A program made the translations under genes and the position numbers. Under the pieces are notes generated by a model. It searched no databases, was not told the DNA's origin, and worked only from the letters and a program-made list of their open reading frames with translations. From NCBI GenBank assembly GCA_041398025.1, contig JAWKVM010000008.1, positions 248,001-312,000 on the forward strand: DNA of 64,000 bases, written 5' to 3'. This DNA is from JANQPX01 sp041398025. Its GTDB lineage: Bacteria; Pseudomonadota; Alphaproteobacteria; Geminicoccales; Geminicoccaceae. The number at the start of each line of letters is the position of its first letter. The stretch's first letter is position 1. Positions 7,634 through 16,347 of this stretch are shown here, one piece after another.

Positions 7634-9055
7634 TCAGGCGAAGGTGCGCAGCGAACAGCCCTCATAGCGAACGACGGCAGGGGCCACGCCTCGGCCTGTG
7701 CCGTCCGCGAAGACCAGATACAGCTTCACGTCCTTGACGGTTTTCTTCCTGCCGATATAGCGGCGCAGGCCGCGCGTGATATCCAGACAATAGCTGGTGT
7801 GCTCGTAGCGCAGCGGATGCTTGGGCCGGATATCGTACGCGTCGCGCTTCGCCTGTTCAGGATCGCAATGTCCGGGCGCGCCATGACATCTGCCGTGACC
7901 GAACAGGATCATCCGGCCGGCGTAGCTCGGATCGTCATATCCGGTCTTCGCGTCGCATGTCGGATTGTCGATATAGGCCCGTATTTCGAAGCTCTCCTTC
8001 GGCGGCCGCAGGCGAAGAAAGTCGAGCTGCGCACGCGCGAAGCCGCCCACGACCTCGCCGAGCGGGACTTCCCTGTTCCGCTCGCCCGCGTCGGCCGCGG
8101 CGGCTTCCATTCCGGGCGAGGGTTCGTCGATCGTCCCGGAAGAAGCGATCGCGGATTCGACGGAATCGGACGTATAGATGTAGCGAAGGGACGCCTCCGC
8201 ATCGACATAGAAGCCGCCCGGCCGCCCGCCATAGACCGGCGTCTCCAACACATGATCCGGGAGGCTGACGCCGGGATGGAGGACCTGCCAGTCGTACCAG
8301 ATCTTGTCGACCATCGCGTGGTGCAGCCAGAAGATCGGATCAAAGCTGGCCGAAGTAATCGACCACATGTCGCCGTTTGACTCGGGAAGCGGCGAACTCG
8401 GATCGACTCCGCCGACGAGCACATGCACCGCACCATGCGCGCCGAAGTCGAGATCGCTGGTGAACAACGAAAAGCTCGGATTAGTGAGATAGCGATCGAC
8501 CTCGTCACGCAGCAGGGGGACGCTGCTCCGAAACTGCGTGGGATAGCGATGGGTGAAGGCATCGTCGCCGGTCAGCCCCTGTGAAATCGTGCGAAAGAGG
8601 CTCTTTGCCTTGGCAAGCGGATTGTCGACGACGGTGCCGTCTTCGTTCTCGTAGGTCGCGTCGTTCAGGATCTTCGGAAGGCCGTTGGAGGCATGGGTGG
8701 CGGTTCTGAACTGGGTCCAGTCCCAATACGGCAAGGTGAGTTCGAGCTCGTAGTCGCCCCGCTTCCACTGCAGCGCCGTGTTGAGGGCCTTTTCGAAAGC
8801 GTAGATATAGGCCCGGTGCCAGGTCAGGAAGATGCGGTTGTCGTTGTGGCACAGGCCCTGATCATAGCCGTGGCCGCGGGCGATCGCCGCGTAGCCGCGA
8901 TTGTCGCCGATCGCAATGTCCGAGATTTCGTACATTGCGGCGTAAGCGTCGCGCAGATCCTGGACGTCTTCGGGCTGCAGCTGCAGCAGATCGAAACGAA
9001 AGAGAGGCATGCCAGCGAGTTTTCGCTGGTGGTTCAACTTCGCGATGGTGACCAT
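7634..9055 (-). CDS. Tyrosinase family type-3 copper oxidase
   Basis: The product is 473 residues from the ATG at 9055, which has an AAGGA Shine-Dalgarno 9 bases upstream; a TTG at 9082 would add nine residues. CuA ligands are His62, His70 and His80 in HGYDQGLCH and FLTWHRAYIYAFE. Cys69 immediately precedes His70 and could relate to the Cys-His thioether seen in some polyphenol oxidases. CuB ligands are His207 and His211 (HGAVH) and one of His245/246 (DPIFWLHHAMVDKIW). Such enzymes oxidise phenols to quinones. No signal peptide is evident, so it may stay cytoplasmic or need a partner. The C-terminal 150 residues contain a beta-type extension. Confidence 0.92.
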   Translation of the reverse strand: MVTIAKLNHQRKLAGMPLFRFDLLQLQPEDVQDLRDAYAAMYEISDIAIGDNRGYAAIARGHGYDQGLCHNDNRIFLTWHRAYIYAFEKALNTALQWKRGDYELELTLPYWDWTQFRTATHASNGLPKILNDATYENEDGTVVDNPLAKAKSLFRTISQGLTGDDAFTHRYPTQFRSSVPLLRDEVDRYLTNPSFSLFTSDLDFGAHGAVHVLVGGVDPSSPLPESNGDMWSITSASFDPIFWLHHAMVDKIWYDWQVLHPGVSLPDHVLETPVYGGRPGGFYVDAEASLRYIYTSDSVESAIASSGTIDEPSPGMEAAAADAGERNREVPLGEVVGGFARAQLDFLRLRPPKESFEIRAYIDNPTCDAKTGYDDPSYAGRMILFGHGRCHGAPGHCDPEQAKRDAYDIRPKHPLRYEHTSYCLDITRGLRRYIGRKKTVKDVKLYLVFADGTGRGVAPAVVRYEGCSLRTFA

Positions 9056-9442
9056 GACGGAATAGTCCTTCTGTATATGCAAATCCGGCGCAATGCCGAC
9101 TCATCTAAAATCGAGTTTCTCGTCCGCTTCCTGGAACGAGGTGAACTCAAGCGCGTAGTCTAGTGAAAGTGAACCTCGCTTTCAAATTGATTCATGCAAT
9201 CAAGTTAATCGCCTTTTGAGCGTAGTGCTGTTCGCGGCCGGTAAAGTGCTGATCGCTATGGTCGTCATGAATCCGCTCATTTGCGATTACCCAAATGAGC
9301 GCAGCGTCAGCGAAGGGTCATACAAGAAGCCGACACGGCGAACAGGTAAGTCCGTGGCCTGGACTGGATGGTGGCAGACTTTCTATCGTAGGCTGGAGGT
9401 GTGGTGAGCCGGGTGATGGGAAGAGAGGGAGGAGTTAACGAT
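9056..9442. other. Intergenic region between tyrosinase and RraA-like gene
   Basis: About 390 bases separate the divergent tyrosinase and RraA-like genes. The stretch is locally AT-richer (around 9170-9210) and probably holds both promoters. No RNA gene, repeat or convincing coding frame is seen. Confidence 0.5.
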
Positions 9443-10087
9443 ATGGATCTCGTCGCGAGACTGGAGAACATCTACACGGGCGTCGCGCATGACGTGATGC
9501 GCGGCATGGGGCTTTCGAATTTTACGCTGCCCCCCGAGATCCGGCCGCTGTTTCCCGAGCAGACCCTGGCAGGCGTGGTGTCGACGGTGAGCGGCAAGGT
9601 GGATAGGTCAGCCGACGCCCATACCACGCTCTACGAATGGACCGGCCTGCTCTCCAAGGCGAAGCCGGACACGGTCATGATCTGCCAGCCGAACGACAGT
9701 GTGATCGCCCATATGGGCGAGCTTTCCGCGGAAGTGCTGAAGCTGAAGGGGGTGCGCGGCTATGTGGTCGACGGCGGCTGCCGCGACGTCAATTTCATCA
9801 TCGAGCAGAATTTCCCCGTCTGGTATCGCTATCACACGCCGCGGGACGTGGTCGGCTACTGGCTCCCGGACCAGTTCGAGCAGCCGATCACGATCGGCGA
9901 GGTCGCCGTCAACCCCGGAGACTACGTGCTCGGCGATCGCGACGGCATGGTGATCCTGCCGAAGGATCAGGCCGAAGCGATCGTCGATGCGGCAGAGACG
10001 GCGGTCGCCACGGAAAACAAGGTGCGCACCGCCATTCTCGACGGCATGGATCCGCAGGAGGCTTATCTGAAATACGGGAAGTTCTAG
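9443..10087 (+). CDS. RraA-like / 4-hydroxy-4-methyl-2-oxoglutarate aldolase family protein
   Basis: The 214-residue product contains the RraA-family substrate loop (VVDGGCRDV, about residues 109-117) and the LGDRDGMVILP strand typical of this fold. Members include HMG/CHA aldolases that release pyruvate in aromatic degradation, oxaloacetate decarboxylases, and RraA, an RNase E inhibitor. The start is ATG at 9443, preceded by a strong GGAGGAG. It lies alone on the plus strand. Metabolic lyase activity is more likely than RNase E regulation because of the Gly-Gly-Cys-Arg-Asp motif. The phenol-oxidising tyrosinase nearby makes an aromatic-ring link possible but unproven. Confidence 0.85.
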   Translation: MDLVARLENIYTGVAHDVMRGMGLSNFTLPPEIRPLFPEQTLAGVVSTVSGKVDRSADAHTTLYEWTGLLSKAKPDTVMICQPNDSVIAHMGELSAEVLKLKGVRGYVVDGGCRDVNFIIEQNFPVWYRYHTPRDVVGYWLPDQFEQPITIGEVAVNPGDYVLGDRDGMVILPKDQAEAIVDAAETAVATENKVRTAILDGMDPQEAYLKYGKF

Positions 10088-10186
10088 CGGCCCGGCCCTT
10101 TCATGCCGGTGTTTGGCCGGGACTGCCCATAGCCACCCAGAGCCTGCTCGGATGTGATGCGCGCATCGGATGCATGGCGGCCGTCG

Positions 10187-10549
10187 TCATTCCGCGTCGC
10201 CCTGCAGTTCGTCGGCCAGAATGGCGCGGCACGCCGCGATCTGATCCTGGCCGATCGGCCCGGCGGCGGGCTCGATCAGGAATTCCCCGTCCTCGAAGGC
10301 GAGCTGTCGCATCGATTGCCCATCGAGGCCGTCCTGCAAAGGCATGGCGAGGTTCATGGGGTTGAGCCCGGTCATGTAGGCCGGCGCCGCAAAGGCTGCG
10401 GCCGTCATCACCACGGCGACACACATGCTCGCGCCCAGCCGCCAGGATAACGGCGCAGCCCGGTCCGGCACGGCACCCGCACCGAGGTCCGTCTCTCCGG
10501 CGTCGTTCAACCAATTGAAGTCGGCGCGAAGCCGGTGATAGCGATGCAT
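10187..10549 (-). CDS. Small hypothetical membrane protein
   Basis: The 120-residue product has one hydrophobic segment near residues 37-58 (WRLGASMCVAVVMTAAAFAA), suggesting a single-pass inner-membrane protein with the N-terminus inside. The C-terminal 60 residues are acidic. No family is recognised. It starts at ATG 10549 and is the last in a run of minus-strand genes. The gap to the DUF971 gene is about 110 bases. Coding is plausible but not proven. Confidence 0.5.
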   Translation of the reverse strand: MHRYHRLRADFNWLNDAGETDLGAGAVPDRAAPLSWRLGASMCVAVVMTAAAFAAPAYMTGLNPMNLAMPLQDGLDGQSMRQLAFEDGEFLIEPAAGPIGQDQIAACRAILADELQGDAE

Positions 10550-10657
10550 GGCGAAAACTTTCCAAAGGAGGGCTGCGTGTCCGCACGCCCTTCGAGTCTC
10601 CGCGGAAAATGTTAAAAAGATATTGACGCGTGCCGGAAAGGCATGCGCTGCCCTGTC

Positions 10658-11029
10658 TCAGGGATCGCGGCTCAAGCCTTGGCGCTTCAGGGCATCCAGG
10701 TAGTCCTGCCAGAGCCGATCCCGGTTGGCACCGAGATGGTGCAGATAGGCGAAGCTGTAGATGCCGGTGTCGTGCAGGTCGTCGAACTTGATCTTGATCG
10801 CGTAGTTGCCGACCCGCTCGACGTCCATGATGCCGACATGGCGCCGGCCGGCGAGGGTGACCTTCTGGCCGGGACCGTGGCCCTGCACCTCCGCTGACGG
10901 GCTTTCGACCCGAAGCAGTTCGGCGGGAAGGGTGAAGCTGTCGCCGTTGTCGAAGGCGATGCGCAGGAGCTTTTCCTGGCGGTCGACCCGGATTTCCGTG
11001 GGCCAGGGCGCGCCGTCCTCCGCGGTCAT
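10658..11029 (-). CDS. DUF971 (gamma-butyrobetaine hydroxylase-like N-terminal) protein
   Basis: This 123-residue cytoplasmic protein consists of one DUF971 domain: LRIAFDNGDSFTLPAELLRV, then HVGIMDVERVGNYAIKIKFDDLHDTGIYSF and YLHHLG. In other proteins this domain is fused to iron-sulfur or Mrp-type proteins, so a role in Fe-S or metal handling is often proposed; nothing here proves it. Its ATG overlaps the stop of the Trm112-family gene upstream in an ATGA arrangement (11026-11029), so the two are translationally coupled. Confidence 0.87.
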   Translation of the reverse strand: MTAEDGAPWPTEIRVDRQEKLLRIAFDNGDSFTLPAELLRVESPSAEVQGHGPGQKVTLAGRRHVGIMDVERVGNYAIKIKFDDLHDTGIYSFAYLHHLGANRDRLWQDYLDALKRQGLSRDP

Positions 11030-11310
11030 GACGTTGCCTTGCCGCGGCTGGCGCTCGGCCTGGCCTTGACCGCATCCGGAATGGCTTCGTCCTCGCCGAG
11101 CGTGCGTGCTTCGTCCACCAGCATGATCGGGATGCCATCGCGAATCGGGTAGGCGAGGCCGGCCTCGTCGCTGATCAGCTCCTGACGTTCGCGGTCATAG
11201 CGCAGGGTTGCCTTGGTGAGCGGACAGACCAGGATGTCCAGGAGCTTGGGATCGACGGACGAGACGGCGACCGGCTGGTCGTCGCTTGCGGTTGTGGGCT
11301 CGTCGGTCAT
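11026..11310 (-). CDS. Trm112 family (UPF0434) zinc-ribbon-like protein
   Basis: The product is 94 residues from the ATG at 11310; a TTG at 11322 would add four. It carries the family core LLDILVCPLTKATLRYD and AYPIRDGIPIMLVDEAR. In eukaryotes and archaea Trm112 activates methyltransferases; the bacterial short form (YcaR-like) is conserved but poorly defined. Only one of the usual zinc cysteines (CPLT) is present, as in many proteobacterial members. It overlaps the DUF971 gene by four bases and follows the Lon-domain gene on the same strand. Confidence 0.88.
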   Translation of the reverse strand: MTDEPTTASDDQPVAVSSVDPKLLDILVCPLTKATLRYDRERQELISDEAGLAYPIRDGIPIMLVDEARTLGEDEAIPDAVKARPSASRGKATS

Positions 11311-11359
11311 GTCCAGATCCAAAGTCTCTTTAAGTGCGCCCTGCAGGCGGTGCCTGCGC

Positions 11360-12037
11360 CTAGTGGCGGATGCTGCAGCTGTCGTTGTCGAGGGTGCCCA
11401 TTTTCAGGAGGGCGACGAGCGTGCGGCCGAGCTCGCACGCATCGGGCGTTTCCAGCAAAGCCTGCTTTTCCGAGGGCTCGAACGGGCAGATCATGGCGAG
11501 CGAGGTCAGCAGGCCTTCGAGCGGCGCGCGCTCGATCTGGCCCCAGTCGACGCTGATGTCGTGGACCGCGAAGTAACTGCGCAGCGCCTCGACCAGGTGG
11601 GGGCGCAGGCTGTCGGGAGCGGCGTCCGGCTCCAGGTCGCCCTGCCAGGGCTCGAAGTCGGCGATCACCTGGCGATAGGGGGTCGCGACCGTCAGCTCCT
11701 TGGCGATCTCGAAGCGGCAAAGACCGGTCAGCGTGATCAGGTTGCGGCCATCCTCGGTCGCCTCGAAATTGGTGATTTTTCCAGCGCAGCCAACGGGATA
11801 GAGCGGCAGCTCATCCTCACCTGCGGCGCTCGGCTGGATCATGCCGATGACCTGATCGCCGCGCCTCGCGTCCTTCACCATCTGCAGATAGCGCGGCTCG
11901 AAGATGTTGAGCGGCAGGTTGCCGCCGGGCAGCAGAATCGCGCCGGAAAGCGGGAAGATCGGGAAGCGCGAGGGCAGGCGCTCGAGCGCGCCCTGATCGC
12001 TTCCTGGCTGGCGGTCATGATCGCTGAAGATGGTCAT
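11360..12037 (-). CDS. LON peptidase substrate-binding domain protein
   Basis: The 225-residue product is a stand-alone Lon N-terminal domain: FPIFPLSGAILLPGGNLPLNIFEPRY at the start, then GCAGKITNFEATEDGRNLITLTG. It has no AAA+ or protease domain. Such proteins are common in alphaproteobacteria and are thought to bind unfolded or damaged polypeptides. It sits between a CnoX-like thioredoxin and a Trm112 protein on one strand, a conserved alphaproteobacterial order. This supports a protein quality-control theme. The start is ATG at 12037. Confidence 0.9.
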   Translation of the reverse strand: MTIFSDHDRQPGSDQGALERLPSRFPIFPLSGAILLPGGNLPLNIFEPRYLQMVKDARRGDQVIGMIQPSAAGEDELPLYPVGCAGKITNFEATEDGRNLITLTGLCRFEIAKELTVATPYRQVIADFEPWQGDLEPDAAPDSLRPHLVEALRSYFAVHDISVDWGQIERAPLEGLLTSLAMICPFEPSEKQALLETPDACELGRTLVALLKMGTLDNDSCSIRH

Positions 12038-12104
12038 GCCAGTCTATATAGCGCGATCCGCGCAGACCTCCATCATGAATTCAAGATCCTTGGATTTCAG
12101 AGGG

Positions 12105-13028
12105 TTAGGAAAAGAGCACCGCCGACAGGCGCTTGCGCCCCTGGATCGTCGCCGGGTGGGTCGGGCCGAGCGCATCGAAGAACTTCAGGAGCTGCTTGCG
12201 CGCGGCCTGGTCCTGCCACTCGCGATCGGCCTTAACCACTTGTAAAAGCCGCTCCATCGCCTCCTCGGTCCGGCCGCGCAGGAAGAGCGAGGTGGCGAGA
12301 TCGAGGCGGGCTTCGTGGTCCCCGGCATTCGCCTGCAGGCGGCTTTCGAGCGCACCCGGATCGGGCAGCGTGCCCGCCTCCTCGGCGAGGCTGAGCGCCG
12401 CCCTGGCGCCAGCGATCTCGACGTGATTGGCCTGCTCCGATGCGACATTATCGAGGCGTGTCCTGGCCGCGGCAGCACGATTCAGGGCGATTTCCGCACG
12501 CGCGGCGCCCGCAATCGCGTCGACATTGTCCGGCTCCTCGGCGAGCACCTGCTGGAAGATGTCGAGCGCGAGATCGACCTCACCCGCGTTCAACGCGTCG
12601 CGCGCCTGCTCGACCCCGACCTCAGCTGCCCCCGGCCCGATCGGGCCCGCGAGACGCTCGACGAAGGCCTTGATCTGGCTCTCAGGCAGCGCACCCGCGA
12701 AGCCGTCGGCCGGCTGGCCGTCCCTGAAGGCGTAGACCATCGGAATGGACTGGATGCGCAGCTGCTGGGCGAGCGCCTGGTTCTCGTCGATGTTGATCTT
12801 GACCAGGCGCACGGCGCCCGCGGCCTGCTGCACCACCTTCTCGAGAACGGGTGTCAGCTGCTTGCAGGGACCGCACCAGGGCGCCCAGAAGTCGACGATC
12901 ACAGGCACCGTACGGGAAACCTGGATCACATCCTCCATGAACCCCTTGGTATCGCTATCCTTGATCCAATCCCCGCTGCCGCCGGCAGACGGTTCACGTT
13001 CGCCCAGGAGTCCCGACAATAGCGCCAT
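12105..13028 (-). CDS. Thioredoxin-TPR co-chaperone, CnoX/YbbN type
   Basis: The product is 307 residues from the ATG at 13028, placed after GGAAAAG. Residues about 25-130 form a thioredoxin fold with an intact WCGPCK active site (51-56). The remainder is a helical TPR-like region (ALNAGEVDLALDIFQQVL, then SLFLRGRTEEAMERLLQVV). This architecture matches CnoX (YbbN), a holdase co-chaperone that protects clients from over-oxidation and transfers them to DnaK or GroEL. The intact CGPC suggests redox activity, unlike E. coli CnoX. It is probably the first gene of the operon running to DUF971. Confidence 0.92.
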   Translation of the reverse strand: MALLSGLLGEREPSAGGSGDWIKDSDTKGFMEDVIQVSRTVPVIVDFWAPWCGPCKQLTPVLEKVVQQAAGAVRLVKINIDENQALAQQLRIQSIPMVYAFRDGQPADGFAGALPESQIKAFVERLAGPIGPGAAEVGVEQARDALNAGEVDLALDIFQQVLAEEPDNVDAIAGAARAEIALNRAAAARTRLDNVASEQANHVEIAGARAALSLAEEAGTLPDPGALESRLQANAGDHEARLDLATSLFLRGRTEEAMERLLQVVKADREWQDQAARKQLLKFFDALGPTHPATIQGRKRLSAVLFS

Positions 13029-13269
13029 CGTCTTTTCCAACCCACGTCTGAAGCGGCCCCTGCCGGGCCAAATCTGGCCCTAACATGGCGAAACGCCTCT
13101 CGACTATCAAGGGCGGGGTGGTCCCGCTGCCTTGACTTGGAGTTGCCCGGCCCGCCATGGCTTTTCCACCGACACCGCGACCGCCTCGAATCCCCTTGCC
13201 AAACGCCGGCCTTTCTCCTAAATACCCCCAATCGTCCGGTGCATCCTGCACCGCCACGGACGAGCGCGA

Positions 13270-13344
13270 GCGGGCGTAGCTCAGGGGTAGAGCACAACCT
13301 TGCCAAGGTTGGGGTCGTGAGTTCGAATCTCATCGCCCGCTCCA
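13270..13344 (+). tRNA. tRNA-Gly (anticodon GCC)
   Basis: The cloverleaf reads directly. The acceptor stem GCGGGCG (13270-13276) pairs with CGCCCGC (13334-13340), followed by discriminator T and an encoded CCA (13342-13344). The D arm is GCTC/GAGC, the anticodon stem CAACC/GGTTG has loop TTGCCAA with GCC at its centre, and the T arm contains TTCGAAT. An unusual caspase-like gene lies about 270 bases downstream, a common arrangement for tRNA-linked acquired DNA. No direct repeat of the tRNA 3' end was noticed elsewhere. Confidence 0.96.
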
Positions 13345-13614
13345 ATTTTTCTCGGACTTGCCTGAGTTGGGTCTGGTGGCGGCAGAGGACGGCTTCATAC
13401 GGTCTGGCCGTGATGACCGATATTAGAAACCGCTCATCCTGCTTTGCGTCGGCCGTCTGTGATCTGTCGCACATCCGTCGGCTCTGAGTGGCGCTATTGC
13501 CCAAAATATCTATGTGAGAACTGGGAGGAGCCCTCGGGTTGGTGAACCTTGTCAGCCCCTCGCCCGTTTTCTATGGCTATCGCGTTCAAGCAACCAAGAA
13601 ATAGTGGTGAATTC

Positions 13615-15522
13615 ATGGTCGGTCGTTTGATGCTGATCCTGTTCAGCCTCGTCGCCTTGCCCGGAGTCGCAATGAGCGGGGACGGACATGCCCTGGCAGT
13701 TTCGAAGCGGGTCGCACTGGTCGTCGGCAATGGCGACTATGACGACAGGGGCTCCGTCCTTGCAAACCCAGTCAATGATGCGACGGCGATTTCCGCCAAG
13801 CTGCGCGATCTCAGGATCGAGGTCATCGAGGCAGTCGATCTTGACTACAAAGGGATGCGGGATGCATTGCGCAGGTTCGACCGTGCCCTGCAAGGAGCGG
13901 ACGCCGGGCTCTTCTACTATGCAGGCCATGCGATGGAGTATCGGGGCCGGAATTACCTCTTTCCGACCGATGCAATCCTGGAAACCGAGGGCGACGTCAG
14001 CCTCGGCCTGATCGATATGGATCAGGTGCTGCAGGTGATGGAGACCGCCGTCCCAACGCGCCTCGTCTTTCTCGATGCCTGCCGAAACAACCCGCTCGCG
14101 CGCAATTTTCGACAGTCGCTCGGAGCCAGCCGGGAGGCTAGCGTCGGCCGCGGCCTTGCGCGCATGCAAACTGCTGTCGGCACGTTCATCGCCTATGCGA
14201 CGGCGCCTGGCGATGTCGCTGCCGACGGCGAGGATCGCAACAGCCCCTTCACGGCTGCGATGCTCACGCATCTGGATGAGCCCGGCCTCGAGATAAGTCA
14301 AATGATGCAGCGGGTGCGCAACAGCGTGGTCGAGGTCACCGGTGAAGGGCAGGTCCCCTGGGACAGCTCCTCGCTGCGCGGTCCGTTCATCTTGAACCTG
14401 AATATCATTGCAACTCCTACCAGCGATACTGCGGATCGGGCCGAGACGGTCTTTTGGGAGACCATCAAGGGCAGCAGCCGGCTGGCCGACTTCGAAGCCT
14501 ACCTCGAGCGATTCGGAGACAAGGGGGTTTTTGCACCTTTGGCCCGAAGCAGGGTCGCCGACCTGCAGAACGAGACGCTGGCGACTGAGGAAAATGCGCT
14601 GACCATGGACCGCCGGCAAATCCAGCAGGCTCTCAAGGCCCTTGGCTATGACATGGGCGCCGTCGATGGGATCTTCGGAAGCCGCACGCGGTCGGCGCTC
14701 CGCGAGTGGCAGCAGGACAATCGATATGATGCGACCGCCTATCTCTCCAGGGAGCAGATGATCGCCCTGCTGGAGAGCGCTTCGGCCGCTCCGGCGGGCG
14801 TCGAGGAGCCAGCGTCCGAGGCAAAATCGGGCGCTGATGCCCGACTCGACGATGGCACCCCCGTCCAACTCCGGGTCCGCCTTGTCAAAATCAGAACCGA
14901 CGATCTCGGCGATCTCGGTCTCAGATGGAACATTGCCGATGAGGCAAACAAGCTCTATGTCGGCTTCTCTGCCGACCCGCTGGCCGAGGGCATCCCTCTC
15001 AATCCGGGCGCCGCTCCGCCTTCGCGACGAGACATCGATCGTCTGATCGACGATGCAGAAGATAAAGGGCGTGCTATTGTCCTGGATATACCGCTAACTG
15101 TCGCTCTGGGTGATGAACGGAATGAATTCTTTGCCGGTGGCGAGGAACCCATCGTCAATGCAAGCGGCCAAGTCGTCGACTACAAGAAATACGGCCTTCA
15201 TCTGGAGTTCACCCTAACGTCCAACGAGGCAAACAGGATCGATATCGGCTTTCGGCCGTCTATCGATTGGCTGGCTGCCGACGGAGCGGTCGAAGCCAAT
15301 GATGAACTCATGCCGCCCGCTCTCACGACGGAAGTCGATGTCGGGCTGTCCAGCGGACAGACGGCGGTCCTTGTCGGTCCGAACAGGCAGAAGAATGAGT
15401 TTGAGCCAAAGCTCTTTCATCCCATCATGAGAATACATCCGTTCATGGAGGATCTGTTCGCTCCAGATGGAGAAGAGGAAAACAAGTGGCTCCTGGCTAT
15501 TCTTATCACGCCTAGCTTTTGA
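13615..15522 (+). CDS. Exported caspase-like peptidase with peptidoglycan-binding and secretin-like domains
   Basis: The product is 635 residues from the ATG at 13615, which leads a clear signal peptide (MVGRLMLILFSLVALPGVAMS); an ATG at 13549 would add 22 residues. Residues about 28-265 form a caspase p20-like domain with catalytic His105 (YYAGHAMEYRGRNYLFP) and Cys156 (FLDACRNNP). Residues about 331-387 match a peptidoglycan-binding helix bundle (IQQALKALGYDMGAVDGIFG). Residues about 415-635 resemble a type II/III secretin beta-domain: LRVRLVKIRTDDLGDLGLRW, FFAGGEEPIV, a VDYKKYGLHLEFT strand, PALTTEVDVGLSSGQTAVLVG and the terminal LLAILITPSF. Base composition is visibly less GC-rich than the flanks, suggesting acquisition. 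Confidence 0.85.
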   Translation: MVGRLMLILFSLVALPGVAMSGDGHALAVSKRVALVVGNGDYDDRGSVLANPVNDATAISAKLRDLRIEVIEAVDLDYKGMRDALRRFDRALQGADAGLFYYAGHAMEYRGRNYLFPTDAILETEGDVSLGLIDMDQVLQVMETAVPTRLVFLDACRNNPLARNFRQSLGASREASVGRGLARMQTAVGTFIAYATAPGDVAADGEDRNSPFTAAMLTHLDEPGLEISQMMQRVRNSVVEVTGEGQVPWDSSSLRGPFILNLNIIATPTSDTADRAETVFWETIKGSSRLADFEAYLERFGDKGVFAPLARSRVADLQNETLATEENALTMDRRQIQQALKALGYDMGAVDGIFGSRTRSALREWQQDNRYDATAYLSREQMIALLESASAAPAGVEEPASEAKSGADARLDDGTPVQLRVRLVKIRTDDLGDLGLRWNIADEANKLYVGFSADPLAEGIPLNPGAAPPSRRDIDRLIDDAEDKGRAIVLDIPLTVALGDERNEFFAGGEEPIVNASGQVVDYKKYGLHLEFTLTSNEANRIDIGFRPSIDWLAADGAVEANDELMPPALTTEVDVGLSSGQTAVLVGPNRQKNEFEPKLFHPIMRIHPFMEDLFAPDGEEENKWLLAILITPSF

Positions 15523-15784
15523 CGTCGTTCGACGGCCTGTGCCAAGCTTATGAGGACTTCATCTACGTGGTGCCGAGGAGCGGTCTGCTTCACCAATCTC
15601 GGGGATCTGCCGATAGCGGCTCGTGAGAAGCTCGGCCCGAGACTGTGACAGCGGTCATAGTTGCCGGGCGCCACCTGGGCTTTGCTGTCTCCAGAATGGA
15701 AGTCGGTGCCGTGGCCGGGAGATGGTGGAAGGCACTGACGCGCCGGCGGGTCGTCGAAACCTGCCGCTAGCTGGAGACGCCTTC

Positions 15785-16288
15785 ATGTCACCTGATCATC
15801 ACGACCTTCTGGTGCGGACCAACGCTCGCGTGGCGGAGGCCTTGTGGTGGCTGCTGGCCTTTGCCGGCGCTGCCCTCGCGGTGGCGCTGGTTCTGGCGGG
15901 GCCGGGGCTGCTGGAGCGCGGAACGCTCGATGTCGACGCCCTTCGGGTGATCGGGCGGAGGGCGACGGGCATTGCCATGCTGACCGTGCTGCCCGTCCTG
16001 GCCATGTCGCTGGTGGTCGAGGCGTTCGCCGGCCGGTGGCTCATGCCGGCTTATGTCCTGGTCGGCATGCTGATCGGTTTCGGCGTCATCCGGGTCTTTT
16101 ATTTTCCCGGCCTCGCCGGCTCGGAGCAGGAGGTCTATGGGGAGTTTCTGGCGCTTGGCGCCCTGGGCGGCGTCGTCCTCGGCGCCCTGCGCTGCCGGCT
16201 CATCCCGCTGCTGCGGGAAGCGGCTTCGGGTGAGCGCTGGCAGCTCGCGCCGGCCTTCGCTGCGGCCGGCGGTTCGATCATCCGCTGA
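15785..16288 (+). CDS. Hypothetical multi-pass membrane protein
   Basis: The product is 167 residues from the ATG at 15785. Four hydrophobic segments are seen: about residues 19-40 (LLAFAGAALAVALVLAG), 60-80 (GIAMLTVLPVLAMSLVV), 88-108 (YVLVGMLIGFGVIRVFYF) and 118-135. It is therefore an inner-membrane protein with little outside the bilayer. No family is recognised. It lies 260 bases after the caspase-like gene on the same strand; whether they are linked is unknown. Confidence 0.65.
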   Translation: MSPDHHDLLVRTNARVAEALWWLLAFAGAALAVALVLAGPGLLERGTLDVDALRVIGRRATGIAMLTVLPVLAMSLVVEAFAGRWLMPAYVLVGMLIGFGVIRVFYFPGLAGSEQEVYGEFLALGALGGVVLGALRCRLIPLLREAASGERWQLAPAFAAAGGSIIR

Positions 16289-16347
16289 CAGGCCGACGAT
16301 CCGATGCCATAGTCTTCAGGCACGCTTCTCATTTTTTGGAGCTGGTC

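Noticed and set aside
9216..9407. 63-codon plus-strand open frame before the RraA-like gene
   Set aside because: No ribosome-binding site or family resemblance; it is in the probable promoter region.
13270..13344. tRNA-Gly 3' end as an attachment site
   Set aside because: No second copy of its T-arm/acceptor sequence was noticed in the window, so an att pair cannot be supported.
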